In this document: positions 6,684-13,418 of the stretch, in pieces | How the letters are laid out: each line of letters starts with the position of its first letter | Position numbering within the stretch: the first letter of the stretch is position 1 | Assembly (NCBI GenBank): GCA_934702375.1 | Contig: CAKUYE010000030.1 | Span: 1-15,910, forward strand | DNA: 15,910 bases | DNA from: an uncultured Bacillota bacterium | GTDB lineage: Bacteria > Bacillota > Dehalobacteriia > UBA7702 | Direction of reading: 5' to 3' | Notes under the pieces: model-generated | Databases searched by the model: none | Seen by the model: only the letters and a program-made list of their open reading frames with translations | What the model was told of the DNA's origin: nothing | Program-made: the position numbers and the translations under genes

Positions 6684-7754
6684 ATGGGGGTGGATGCGGC
6701 AGATATTGCAAAGGAACGAAATCGTTTTAACGAGCTGTGTGCTTTCCTGCCCCGATCGGTCGCAGGTATTTTACTGGAACTTTCCGATTTGGATGTTTTA
6801 AGGATCAATGAAATACGGCTGCGTCGGAATGCTCCGGTGGCAATCTGCTGCGGGCGAAATATTTATACCCTTGGAAAAAAAGGAATCGTGGAACCGAAAG
6901 AAGGTTATATTCTTACCGCGGATGATCTTGCGGAAGCATGGCGGTATGTTACGGCATCCTCGGTCTATGCTTTAGAAGAAGAGGTGCGGCGGGGATATGT
7001 AACGCTTCGGGGCGGACACCGTGTGGGAATCGCCGGTACGGCGGTTATTCGCGACGGCTTGGTGCGCAGTCAAAAGGATATTTTTTCTCTGAATTATCGA
7101 ATCTCCCGGGAATGCAGGGGAATCGGCCTTTCGTTTTTGCCTTATTTATTTAAGGGCGGCGTTTTTCAAAATACATTGATTATATCGCCTCCCGGTGGTG
7201 GTAAAACCACTTTGGTACGAGATCTCACCCGGTTGCTTTCCGATGGGACAAGGTTTTCTCCCAGACACAATGTGGCACTGATTGATGAGCGCGCCGAGGT
7301 TGCCGCTGTTTTTATGGGACGAGCCTGTCATGACGTTGGTGCGTTTACCGATATTTTGACCGGTTTCCCGAAAAGCGAAGGCATGCTTTTGGCCTTGCGC
7401 TCTTTGGGACCGGGGATTCTGGTTACCGATGAGATTGGCAGTGATGCAGATCGTATTGCTGTGGCCGATGCTCTGCGTTCCGGAGTATCGCTGCTTCTTA
7501 CGGCCCACGGCAATACCATGGAGGAGTTAAGGGCAAGACCGGTGCTGAAAGATTTCTTGCAGGAGGGTGTATTTCACCGTATTTTATTTCTTTCGCCGTT
7601 GCCCCGGCCCGGTACGGTGAGGGCGTTGTATCAATGTGATATCAAGGAGGGATGGATTGATTACCGTAAAATGGATCTTGTTTTTTCTGATTCCCGGGTC
7701 AGTGGGGATTTGCGGCGTGATCTTGGGTCGGGATTTGAAAATGCGGCATTATGA
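6684..7754 (+). CDS. spoIIIAA: Stage III sporulation protein AA, ATPase
   Basis: First gene of the operon for the A-Q channel that links mother cell and forespore. SpoIIIAA is the cytoplasmic ATPase, related to secretion ATPases of the VirB11/GspE type. From ATG 6684 the protein has 356 residues. EIRLRRNAPVA (43-53) and RRGYVTLRGGHRVGIAGTAV (102-121) are family hallmarks. Walker A is SPPGGGKTT (168-176), followed by an acidic IDERAEVAA (200-208) and Walker B ILVTDE (245-250), then TAHG (273-276). The start is uncertain: ATG 6684 has no clear ribosome binding site, and GGGGGTGG at 6686-6693 looks like one for a later start, but no standard start codon follows at a good distance in frame. The C-terminus is about 35-40 residues longer than usual and runs 98 nt into spoIIIAB. 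Confidence 0.93.
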   Translation: MGVDAADIAKERNRFNELCAFLPRSVAGILLELSDLDVLRINEIRLRRNAPVAICCGRNIYTLGKKGIVEPKEGYILTADDLAEAWRYVTASSVYALEEEVRRGYVTLRGGHRVGIAGTAVIRDGLVRSQKDIFSLNYRISRECRGIGLSFLPYLFKGGVFQNTLIISPPGGGKTTLVRDLTRLLSDGTRFSPRHNVALIDERAEVAAVFMGRACHDVGAFTDILTGFPKSEGMLLALRSLGPGILVTDEIGSDADRIAVADALRSGVSLLLTAHGNTMEELRARPVLKDFLQEGVFHRILFLSPLPRPGTVRALYQCDIKEGWIDYRKMDLVFSDSRVSGDLRRDLGSGFENAAL

Positions 7755-8172
7755 GCTTGATCAGTTTTTGTTGGGCATTCGGATTATGACTCGGGAGATG
7801 AGTTATGCCGCGCCTTCTCTGGAGGTCTGTTTTCGCCGGGCAGGGGATGCCGCGGAAGGGACAATGGCGCAGATTTTTTTTCTTGCCGCCGATGGAATTG
7901 CCGCCGAGAAAGATGACGGTGCCTTCGGAAAGGCATTGATGATGATGCGAGAGGATCTGTTCCTTACCGATGGAGATTTGGAGTGGATGGGTCGTTTCGG
8001 TGTTGGGTTAGGTGTTGCGGATCTTGAAAATACCTTGAAGAGCCTGGGGTACATGGAAGAACGGGCAGAAGAAGCTCTGAGAACCGCAGAACAGAATGAA
8101 AACCGGTGGGGACGAGTATTTTTGCGTGGCGGCTGGCTTTTGGGCTTTGCTGTGGCTCTCGTTTTTATATAG
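7657..8172 (+). CDS. spoIIIAB: Stage III sporulation protein AB
   Basis: A 171-residue protein, the same length as B. subtilis SpoIIIAB. The start is TTG at 7657, set by AAGGAGG 6 nt upstream; the longer in-frame GTG at 7636 would place that site inside the gene. It has an N-terminal hydrophobic anchor (residues ~4-22, VKWILFFLIPGSVGICGVIL) and a C-terminal one (LLGFAVALVFI, ending at the stop). Between them lies a helical domain with the family-like RIMTREMSYAAPSLEVCFRR, similar in fold class to GspF-type platform proteins. It is a mother-cell membrane component of the A-Q complex. It overlaps spoIIIAA by 98 nt in a different frame and is followed 18 nt later by spoIIIAC. Confidence 0.93.
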   Translation: MITVKWILFFLIPGSVGICGVILGRDLKMRHYELDQFLLGIRIMTREMSYAAPSLEVCFRRAGDAAEGTMAQIFFLAADGIAAEKDDGAFGKALMMMREDLFLTDGDLEWMGRFGVGLGVADLENTLKSLGYMEERAEEALRTAEQNENRWGRVFLRGGWLLGFAVALVFI

Positions 8173-8190
8173 GACAAGAAGGAGGACGCT

Positions 8191-8391
8191 GTGGGAGATT
8201 TTCAAATACTGTTTTTCCTGGCGGGACTGGCCATCGCCGTTACCGTTTTGCATTTGCTGTTAAAGCAGGCCGGTCGGGAGGAATATGCTTATTTGACGCT
8301 GTTCCTCGGTATCATTCTGGCTTTGATCAAGGTGATTCCCTATGTCGTTGAGCTTTTTAATGAAGTGTCCGCTGTGATCTATATGTATTGA
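8191..8391 (+). CDS. spoIIIAC: Stage III sporulation protein AC
   Basis: A 66-residue two-helix membrane protein (B. subtilis 68 residues). The start is GTG at 8191 behind AAGGAGGACGC. Hydrophobic segments lie at about residues 4-24 (ILFFLAGLAIAVTVLHLLL) and 34-56 (YLTLFLGIILALIKVIPYVV). KQAGREEYAYLT between them is the short conserved loop. It is related to the first part of SpoIIIAD. The stop TGA at 8389-8391 lies 8 nt before the chosen ATG of spoIIIAD. It is a membrane component of the mother-cell side of the feeding-tube channel. Confidence 0.93.
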   Translation: MGDFQILFFLAGLAIAVTVLHLLLKQAGREEYAYLTLFLGIILALIKVIPYVVELFNEVSAVIYMY

Positions 8392-8399
8392 GGGCAGCT

Positions 8400-8792
8400 A
8401 TGAGTGCGGTTTTCGGTTTTATTTCTCTGGCGTTGATCACTTTGATCCTTGTAATTTATTTGCGGGAAAGCGGATTTCCGGGACTTGGCCTTATTGTATC
8501 CTTAACCGGCGGCATCCTGATTCTGTTAAAGCTGCTGCCCTTTTTTTCCGAGTTGTTAAGTGCTGTAAAGGAAATTTCCGCTGTTTCCGGCTTAAAGACC
8601 GATTATCTTTCGCTGGTGTTAAAGGCTGTGGGGCTGGCTTATCTCGGTGAATTTGCCGGTCAGCTTTGCCGTGATGCCGGTGAGGGGAGTCTTGCTTCCA
8701 AGATTGATCTTGGTACCAAAGCGGTAATCATGGTTATGGCATTGCCGCTGTTGAAAACGATCTTATCGACGGTAATCAGTATGTTTGGCTGA
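8400..8792 (+). CDS. spoIIIAD: Stage III sporulation protein AD
   Basis: A 130-residue membrane protein (B. subtilis about 133). ATG 8400 was chosen: GAGGG lies 5 nt upstream and the N-terminal helix MSAVFGFISLALITLILVIY begins there. A TTG at 8388 overlapping the spoIIIAC stop would add MRAA and cannot be excluded. The first half (helices ~1-20 and ~28-52) resembles SpoIIIAC. The second half carries LGEFAGQLCRDAGEGSLASK, a well-conserved family block, and a final helix with VIMVMALPLLKTIL. It is a membrane subunit of the A-Q channel. The end overlaps the possible upstream TTG of spoIIIAE, and only 7 nt separate the stop from the chosen ATG. Confidence 0.93.
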   Translation: MSAVFGFISLALITLILVIYLRESGFPGLGLIVSLTGGILILLKLLPFFSELLSAVKEISAVSGLKTDYLSLVLKAVGLAYLGEFAGQLCRDAGEGSLASKIDLGTKAVIMVMALPLLKTILSTVISMFG

Positions 8793-8799
8793 GGTGATT

Positions 8800-9942
8800 A
8801 TGGACGGAAAAAAACGCATCGTTGGTCTGGTCATTTTACTGCTTCTCTTATTTCCCGGAGGTGTTTGCGGTACGGAAATTGCTGCGGAGGATGATTCCTT
8901 TAGCGTTTTGGAAGATGCGGTGGAAGATCTGGACCGGATCATGGGAGATCATTTATCTTTGGAAAAACTGTATCACGACATGATAAGCGGTGATTTTTCC
9001 TTCTCTCCGGCAGCGGTGCTTTCTGCTGTTCAAGAGCTGATCTTTCAGGAATTGCGGGTTTCGGTTTCTCTTTTCGGCCAGCTTTTGCTTTTTGGGGTTA
9101 TTGCCTCGGTATTTCATGTTTTTTCCCAGAGCTTTTCGGAGGGGGGTGCGGCAAAGGTTGGTCAATGGGTCATTTATCTGGCCTTTTTACTGGTTGCCGT
9201 AAGCAGTTTTTATACGGCCATGGATATCGGCTCCGATGTGATCTATAAGGCGGCGGATTTTCTTTATGCCGTGTTTCCGATCCTTCTGGGGGCTTTTGCA
9301 CTTACCGGCGGAGCCGTTGCTTCTGCGGTGGTTCAGCCGACGATTTTGATGGTGGTCACTCTTTTTCTCGGTTTGCTGGAACGTTTTTTCCTGCCGTTGG
9401 TTTTGATCATGGCTGTATTGGTTATTTGCTCCAATATGTCGCCCCGGTATTCCTTTAAAAAATTTTATGGTTTGATCCGCAGTATTTTCCTTTGTGCCCT
9501 GGGATTTTTGCTGACGATCTTTTCCGGTATTCTTGGGTTGGAGGGGTTTGCTGCGGCTACCGCCGACGGACTGGCATTAAAGACGGTAAAAATGGCTACG
9601 GGCAGCTTTATTCCTATTGTTGGCGGTTATATTGCCGATGCCTTTGATGCGATCCTTGGTGCCGGGGTTCTCCTTCGCAGCAGTATCGGGATTTTTGGTA
9701 TTGTTGCCGTGGCGGTGATTATTATCGGGCCGGCGCTGCGGCTGCTTTTGATGTCCTTGCTGTTTAAAATCACAGCGGCATTGCTCCAGCCCTTTGGAGA
9801 GGATGGTTATGTTACGGCGCTATCTGATTTTTCTTCGGTGATCCTGATGCTGTTTGCCCTGGTAGCCGCTGCCGGGCTGTTGTTTTTCTTCTTGATCTTT
9901 TGTATCGTCGGTGTCAGTACCATGACGATGCTTTTCCGCTGA
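8800..9942 (+). CDS. spoIIIAE: Stage III sporulation protein AE, polytopic membrane protein
   Basis: A 380-residue protein. ATG 8800 was chosen because GAGGTG precedes it closely; a TTG at 8785 is the alternative. Residues 1-25 form a signal-like hydrophobic stretch (KKRIVGLVILLLLLFPGGVC) before an acidic mature N-terminus. From residue ~85 onwards there are about seven to eight long hydrophobic helices. Family-typical blocks include SNMSPRYSFKKFYGLIRSI and the long helix pairs ending SVILMLFALVAAAGLLFFFL. It is the largest membrane subunit of the A-Q complex and was proposed in the family literature to be a permease-like core. It is followed 10 nt later by spoIIIAF. Confidence 0.93.
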   Translation: MDGKKRIVGLVILLLLLFPGGVCGTEIAAEDDSFSVLEDAVEDLDRIMGDHLSLEKLYHDMISGDFSFSPAAVLSAVQELIFQELRVSVSLFGQLLLFGVIASVFHVFSQSFSEGGAAKVGQWVIYLAFLLVAVSSFYTAMDIGSDVIYKAADFLYAVFPILLGAFALTGGAVASAVVQPTILMVVTLFLGLLERFFLPLVLIMAVLVICSNMSPRYSFKKFYGLIRSIFLCALGFLLTIFSGILGLEGFAAATADGLALKTVKMATGSFIPIVGGYIADAFDAILGAGVLLRSSIGIFGIVAVAVIIIGPALRLLLMSLLFKITAALLQPFGEDGYVTALSDFSSVILMLFALVAAAGLLFFFLIFCIVGVSTMTMLFR

Positions 9943-9952
9943 GGGATGGTAT

Positions 9953-10456
9953 ATGGAATTACTCATGACAACCGTCAAGGATCTGGTCATTGTGGGCATG
10001 ATCGCTTCCTTTTGCGATATATTATTGCCCCGAAGTGAAGAGAAAGGCCCGGTACGATTTATTTTCGGTCTTTATTTCCTTACCTTGTTTCTCAGCCCGG
10101 TATTGGCTTTGGCTACCAGCGATGATTTTTCCGGTTTGGATTTCTCTGCCCTGGGAGCGGAAGCGGTGGCAGGTGTTTCCGAATCCGTTGCCGAGGAGGA
10201 TATTTATGACCGGGCTGCGGAGGAAATTGCAGGAGATATCTCTGCCCAATTGGATGCAATCTACAAAGACGGAACGTTTTCAGTAAAGGTAAACATGACC
10301 CGGGATGGATTTTCCGATGTAAGCATCGATGCTGTGGGCAGCTTCTCCGTGCAGCCGGAAGTCTTGGTTGCGGAGATCAAAGATTATCTACAACAAAATT
10401 ACGGAATGGATCGGAATTTAGTCAAAGTGCAAGTGAAACAGGGGGAGGGCAAATGA
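9953..10456 (+). CDS. spoIIIAF: Stage III sporulation protein AF
   Basis: A 167-residue protein starting at ATG 9953 behind GAGGGA. Two N-terminal membrane helices (about residues 7-24 and 34-54, the second GLYFLTLFLSPVLALA) are followed by a soluble domain facing the intermembrane space. The tail FSVQPEVLVAEIKDYLQQNYG is typical, with a beta-rich ring-building-type fold expected. The domain begins after an Ala/Glu-rich stretch. The stop overlaps the spoIIIAG start in ATGA, so translation is coupled. Confidence 0.9.
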   Translation: MELLMTTVKDLVIVGMIASFCDILLPRSEEKGPVRFIFGLYFLTLFLSPVLALATSDDFSGLDFSALGAEAVAGVSESVAEEDIYDRAAEEIAGDISAQLDAIYKDGTFSVKVNMTRDGFSDVSIDAVGSFSVQPEVLVAEIKDYLQQNYGMDRNLVKVQVKQGEGK

Positions 10457-10983
10457 TGAAAGAAATGATGCATATTGCGAAAAAAGATCGGAAAAAGCTG
10501 TTGATGTTAGGTGTATTTGCCCTATTGGGGATTGGGTTAATGCTTTTCAGCAGCAGTATCGGAGAAAGAAAGGACCGTACTGCATCCGATGCCAATGCGG
10601 GGGAAAATGATATTGTTTCGGAGGAGGATACCGCTGCTGCCCTTGGGGCTTTGCTTTCCGAGATCAAGGGTGCCGGTGCTGTGGATGTAGAGATTTATCG
10701 GGATTCCGATGGCTTTCGCACCTATGCTTACAATGAAGAGATTCGTAAGACTTCCGGGGAAAACGGCAGTGAAGAAACCAACACCCGGCGAGAATTGGTT
10801 CTGGTTGACGATGACCATGCTCCAGTGTTGATTTCCGAAGAAAAAGGCGAAATCCGCGGTGTACTCATTGTTGCCGAGGGGGCAGTGGATCAACGTGTTC
10901 GGGAGCAGCTCTTTCAGGCGGCTTCGGCTTATTTGGATATCGGCAGGAATCGAATCGAAGTGACGGCAAGGGAGGTACGTTAA
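10453..10983 (+). CDS. spoIIIAG: Stage III sporulation protein AG, channel ring protein
   Basis: A 176-residue bitopic protein. The start is ATG 10453 (MMKEMMHIAKKD), overlapping the spoIIIAF stop, with GGGGGAGGG just upstream; ATG 10456 is equally possible. One membrane helix lies at residues ~15-36 (KLLMLGVFALLGIGLMLFSS). The extracytoplasmic part has the family pattern AALGALLSEIKGAGAVDVEI, then ENGSEETNTRRELVLV and GEIRGVLIVAEGAVDQRVRE. In known relatives this domain is a ring-building motif like those of type III secretion rings (EscJ/PrgK) and forms a large ring in the forespore intermembrane space. The stop TAA shares its last A with the ATG of spoIIIAH. Confidence 0.93.
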   Translation: MMKEMMHIAKKDRKKLLMLGVFALLGIGLMLFSSSIGERKDRTASDANAGENDIVSEEDTAAALGALLSEIKGAGAVDVEIYRDSDGFRTYAYNEEIRKTSGENGSEETNTRRELVLVDDDHAPVLISEEKGEIRGVLIVAEGAVDQRVREQLFQAASAYLDIGRNRIEVTAREVR

Positions 10984-11498
10984 TGGAATCAAAGCACCGA
11001 AGCTTTTTTATATTGGTGGCAGCCTTGATTGTATTTTCGGTAGGAGCGGCTTTCTTTGCTGACCGTGATGACATGGTTTATGAACCTACAGAGGATACCG
11101 AAGAAACGGAGCCGAAAAAATCCGTGTCGGCACCGGCCGCAGAAAGCTATGAAGATTTTTTTACCGGATTCCGTTTGCAAAGAGGAACCCAGCGGGACCG
11201 GGATGAGGAGCTTTATCAGTCGGTATTGCAGGACGATGCCGCCGGTGATGAAGCAAAGGCCGAGGCCCGGGCGGCTCTTTCTCTTTTGTATCATCGCATG
11301 GCTCTGGAGGATCAGACCGAAGAGATTTTGGTTGGCAGAAATTATGACGATGCTTTGTTGGTTTTGGGAGATACGATCTCCTTATTGATCATAAAAAAAC
11401 AGGAGCTGAGTGAGGAGGAAAAGAACTCTCTTTCTGCCTTTGTTTCCGCCTATGCCGGGATTGACGGCGCAAACCTTTCGATTTTTACGGTGGAATGA
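10983..11498 (+). CDS. spoIIIAH: Stage III sporulation protein AH
   Basis: A 171-residue bitopic protein starting at ATG 10983, with GGGAGG 8 nt upstream inside spoIIIAG. One membrane helix lies at residues ~7-26 (SFFILVAALIVFSVGAAFFA). A Glu/Pro-rich linker follows, then the conserved helical part (YEDFFTGFRLQRGTQRDRDE, residues ~56-75) and the C-terminal ring-building-like domain ending ANLSIFTVE. In B. subtilis this domain binds forespore SpoIIQ across the intermembrane space. SpoIIQ is not in this window, and many Clostridia use a different partner. It is the last gene of the operon. Confidence 0.92.
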   Translation: MESKHRSFFILVAALIVFSVGAAFFADRDDMVYEPTEDTEETEPKKSVSAPAAESYEDFFTGFRLQRGTQRDRDEELYQSVLQDDAAGDEAKAEARAALSLLYHRMALEDQTEEILVGRNYDDALLVLGDTISLLIIKKQELSEEEKNSLSAFVSAYAGIDGANLSIFTVE

Positions 11499-11530
11499 TT
11501 TTATACCGAATAATTTTTACTTGGGAGACC

Positions 11531-11560
11531 ACGATTTGCAAAAGAAAATCGTTGTTATTT
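11531..11560 (+). terminator. Weak hairpin after spoIIIAH
   Basis: ACGATTT (11531-11537) pairs with AAATCGT (11546-11552) across an 8-nt loop, followed by TGTTATTT. The stem is short and A/T-rich and overlaps the -35 box of the next promoter, so at best it attenuates spoIIIA readthrough. Confidence 0.28.
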
Positions 11561-11580
11561 CCGCTGTGATTTGCTATAAT
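11552..11580 (+). promoter_or_regulatory. Sigma-A-type promoter of the yqhY-nusB-xseAB-ispA operon
   Basis: TTGTTA (11552-11557) and a perfect TATAAT (11575-11580) are separated by exactly 17 nt. The predicted start near 11587 gives a leader of ~36 nt to the ATG at 11623, with GGAGG between. This gives the housekeeping genes vegetative expression independent of the sporulation operon upstream. Confidence 0.78.
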
Positions 11581-11622
11581 AAATAAGAATATAGAAAAAT
11601 CAGTATCGTGGAGGTTTACAAC

Positions 11623-12030
11623 ATGAGCGATCTTGAAAATAAAGAAACTTGTCAGGAAACAGCGTCTGTTACCAGTGTCCGTATTTCCGATGATGTGGTT
11701 GCGACCATTGCGGCAATTGCTGCCGGTGAGATTGATGGCGTTGGCGGCATGTGCGGCAGCCGTGCCGGCGATATCATTGAAAAACTGGGGAAAAAGAACA
11801 GCGCCAAAGGCGTGAAAGTGGAAGTGGAAAACGGCAATGTTAAGATCAACATGAATTTATTGGCATCCTATGGCTATAAAATCCAGACGGTTTGCGAAGA
11901 AGTTCAGGCGGCGGTAAAATCTTCGGTGGAAGGTATGACCGGATTGCACGTATCGGAAGTATCCATTGTTGTACAAGGCATTGTTTCTGCCGGTAAAGAG
12001 GAAGAAACGGCACCGGAAAAAGAAGAGTAA
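11623..12030 (+). CDS. yqhY: Asp23/Gls24 family protein (YqhY)
   Basis: A 135-residue cytoplasmic protein. The start is ATG 11623, with GGAGGT about 8 nt upstream; the in-frame GTG at 11608 would contain that site. The Asp23 domain spans residues ~17-120 and shows VRISDDVVATIAAIAAGEID, then GVGGMCGSRAGDI, VKVEVENGNVKINMNLLASY and VSEVSIVVQGI. These are hallmarks of the family. The acidic tail (KEEETAPEKEE) is typical. In B. subtilis the orthologue yqhY is cotranscribed with accBC and nusB and is linked to control of acetyl-CoA carboxylase. Here acc genes are absent from the neighbourhood. Only 18 nt separate it from nusB. Confidence 0.93.
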   Translation: MSDLENKETCQETASVTSVRISDDVVATIAAIAAGEIDGVGGMCGSRAGDIIEKLGKKNSAKGVKVEVENGNVKINMNLLASYGYKIQTVCEEVQAAVKSSVEGMTGLHVSEVSIVVQGIVSAGKEEETAPEKEE

Positions 12031-12048
12031 GAGTTACGGAGAATAGTT

Positions 12049-12468
12049 TTGAGTAGACAACTGGCAAGAGAAACTGCATTTAAAATGATATTTCAGATGG
12101 ATGTTGGCAAAAATCCTCTGGAAATGGCAGAATATACTATGGAGGAAGCTCTGACCGATGGCGGTATCTCCAAAAGTGAGTGCAAATATATATTAACCCT
12201 TGTTTCCGGTGTAAGCGAAAAAAAGGAAGAACTGGATGAATTCATGGAAGCTTACTCCAAGGGGTGGGCTCTGGATCGCATCAATCACATCGAAAAGAGC
12301 ATCATCCGTTTGGCTCTTTATGAGATCCGTTATATGGATATTCCTTATGAGGTCTCGGTAAATGAAGCCGTTGAGTTGGCAAAGCGCTATGGCGAGGAAG
12401 ATGCTTATTCCTTTGTGAACGCAATCCTTGACAATGCCCGACCGAAAAAGAAGGACGAAGAAAAATGA
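12049..12468 (+). CDS. nusB: Transcription antitermination factor NusB
   Basis: A 139-residue, all-helical protein of typical NusB length. The start is TTG at 12049, behind ACGGAGAAT; MSRQLARETAFKMIFQMD aligns with the usual NusB N-terminus. The signature run is GWALDRINHIEKSIIRLALY, then EIRYMDIPYEVSVNEAVELA and KRYGEEDAYSFVNAILDN. With NusE (S10) it binds boxA RNA and supports antitermination in rRNA transcription. Its end overlaps the next gene's ATG in ATGA, so translation is likely coupled. Confidence 0.95.
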   Translation: MSRQLARETAFKMIFQMDVGKNPLEMAEYTMEEALTDGGISKSECKYILTLVSGVSEKKEELDEFMEAYSKGWALDRINHIEKSIIRLALYEIRYMDIPYEVSVNEAVELAKRYGEEDAYSFVNAILDNARPKKKDEEK

Positions 12469-13418
12469 TTTTAGCTTTTGATACAAGCTGTTATACCTCA
12501 TCGGTGGCTTTGATGGCCGCCGATGGTACGCTTTTAAGCGATCAGAGGAGAGTTTTGGCTGTACCCCCAAAGCAAAGGGGATTGCTGCAGTCCGAAGCTC
12601 TCTTTCAGCATATACATAATGTTCCCGATTTTCTTGAAATTCTGGCAAAGACCTATGATTTTCGTGAAATCAAGGCCATTGGCTGTAGTGTAAAGCCGCG
12701 CCCGGTGGATGATTCCTATATGCCGGTATTTCTCGGTGGTGAAAAGATCGGCCGCTCTGTGGCGGCCTCCCTCGGTGTGCCTTTTTTAGCGGGAAGCCAC
12801 CAGGAGGGGCATATGATGGCAGGTTGGTATTCTCTGGGCATGCTGGATCAGATTCCCGATACCTTTTTGCTATGCCATTTTTCCGGCGGTACTTCGGAAA
12901 TACTCCTGGCGGAAAAGGAAGGGCAGGGGCGTTACCATCTGACTCTAAAAGCCTTTGGCAATGATCTTCATGCCGGTCAATTTGTGGATCGTATCGGTGT
13001 TTTGCTTGGTTTGCAATTTCCCTGCGGCGGAGAATTGGAAAAATTGGCTATGGGACATAAAGGGGACATCCCTTCTGTTAAAATATGGGTAAAGGACGGC
13101 GAATTTTCCTTTTCCGGACAGGAAACGGCAATTCGCCGTATGGCAGAGCAGGGAACGGCTCCGGCGACGGTAGCACGGGCCGTGGAGCATACCATTGCAA
13201 AAACAATGAAAAAGGTTTTTCAGGAGCTTTTTGCTACGACCGGTGTTTCTACGGTGCTTTTGGCCGGCGGTGTGATGTGTAACGGTTATATTAAAAATTA
13301 TTTAAGGGAGCAGCTGCCCGAGGCTTCATTGTATTTTGCCGATCCCCGCTATGCCTCAGATAACGCCGTTGGCGTTGCTGCCTTGACGCTGCAAAGATTT
13401 GGAGGAACAAAAAAATGA
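12465..13418 (+). CDS. TsaD/Kae1-like (Gcp, M22 family) paralogue
   Basis: A 317-residue ASKHA-fold protein of the TsaD/Kae1 family. ILAFDTSCYTSSVALM is the phosphate-1 region. SHQEGHMMAG (111-120) supplies the metal ligands His112 and His116, and SDNAVGVAA (298-306) supplies Asp299. SGGTSEIL (140-147) replaces the SGGHTEL of true TsaD, and FSFSGQETAI and LLAGGVMCNGYIKN are further family blocks. True TsaD is ~335-345 residues with an ETSCDETS start and makes the threonylcarbamoyl modification (t6A) of tRNA with TsaB and TsaE. This protein lacks the CDET motif (it reads TSCYTSS) and is shorter, so I call it a paralogue rather than tsaD itself. M22 proteins of this type are often annotated in Clostridia between nusB and xseA. 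It overlaps nusB and xseA by 4 nt each. Confidence 0.85.
   Translation: MILAFDTSCYTSSVALMAADGTLLSDQRRVLAVPPKQRGLLQSEALFQHIHNVPDFLEILAKTYDFREIKAIGCSVKPRPVDDSYMPVFLGGEKIGRSVAASLGVPFLAGSHQEGHMMAGWYSLGMLDQIPDTFLLCHFSGGTSEILLAEKEGQGRYHLTLKAFGNDLHAGQFVDRIGVLLGLQFPCGGELEKLAMGHKGDIPSVKIWVKDGEFSFSGQETAIRRMAEQGTAPATVARAVEHTIAKTMKKVFQELFATTGVSTVLLAGGVMCNGYIKNYLREQLPEASLYFADPRYASDNAVGVAALTLQRFGGTKK

Noticed and set aside
11530..11622. Riboswitch or leader RNA ahead of yqhY
   Set aside because: Only one short A/T-rich hairpin is present, and it overlaps the promoter rather than the transcribed leader. No conserved riboswitch core was recognised.
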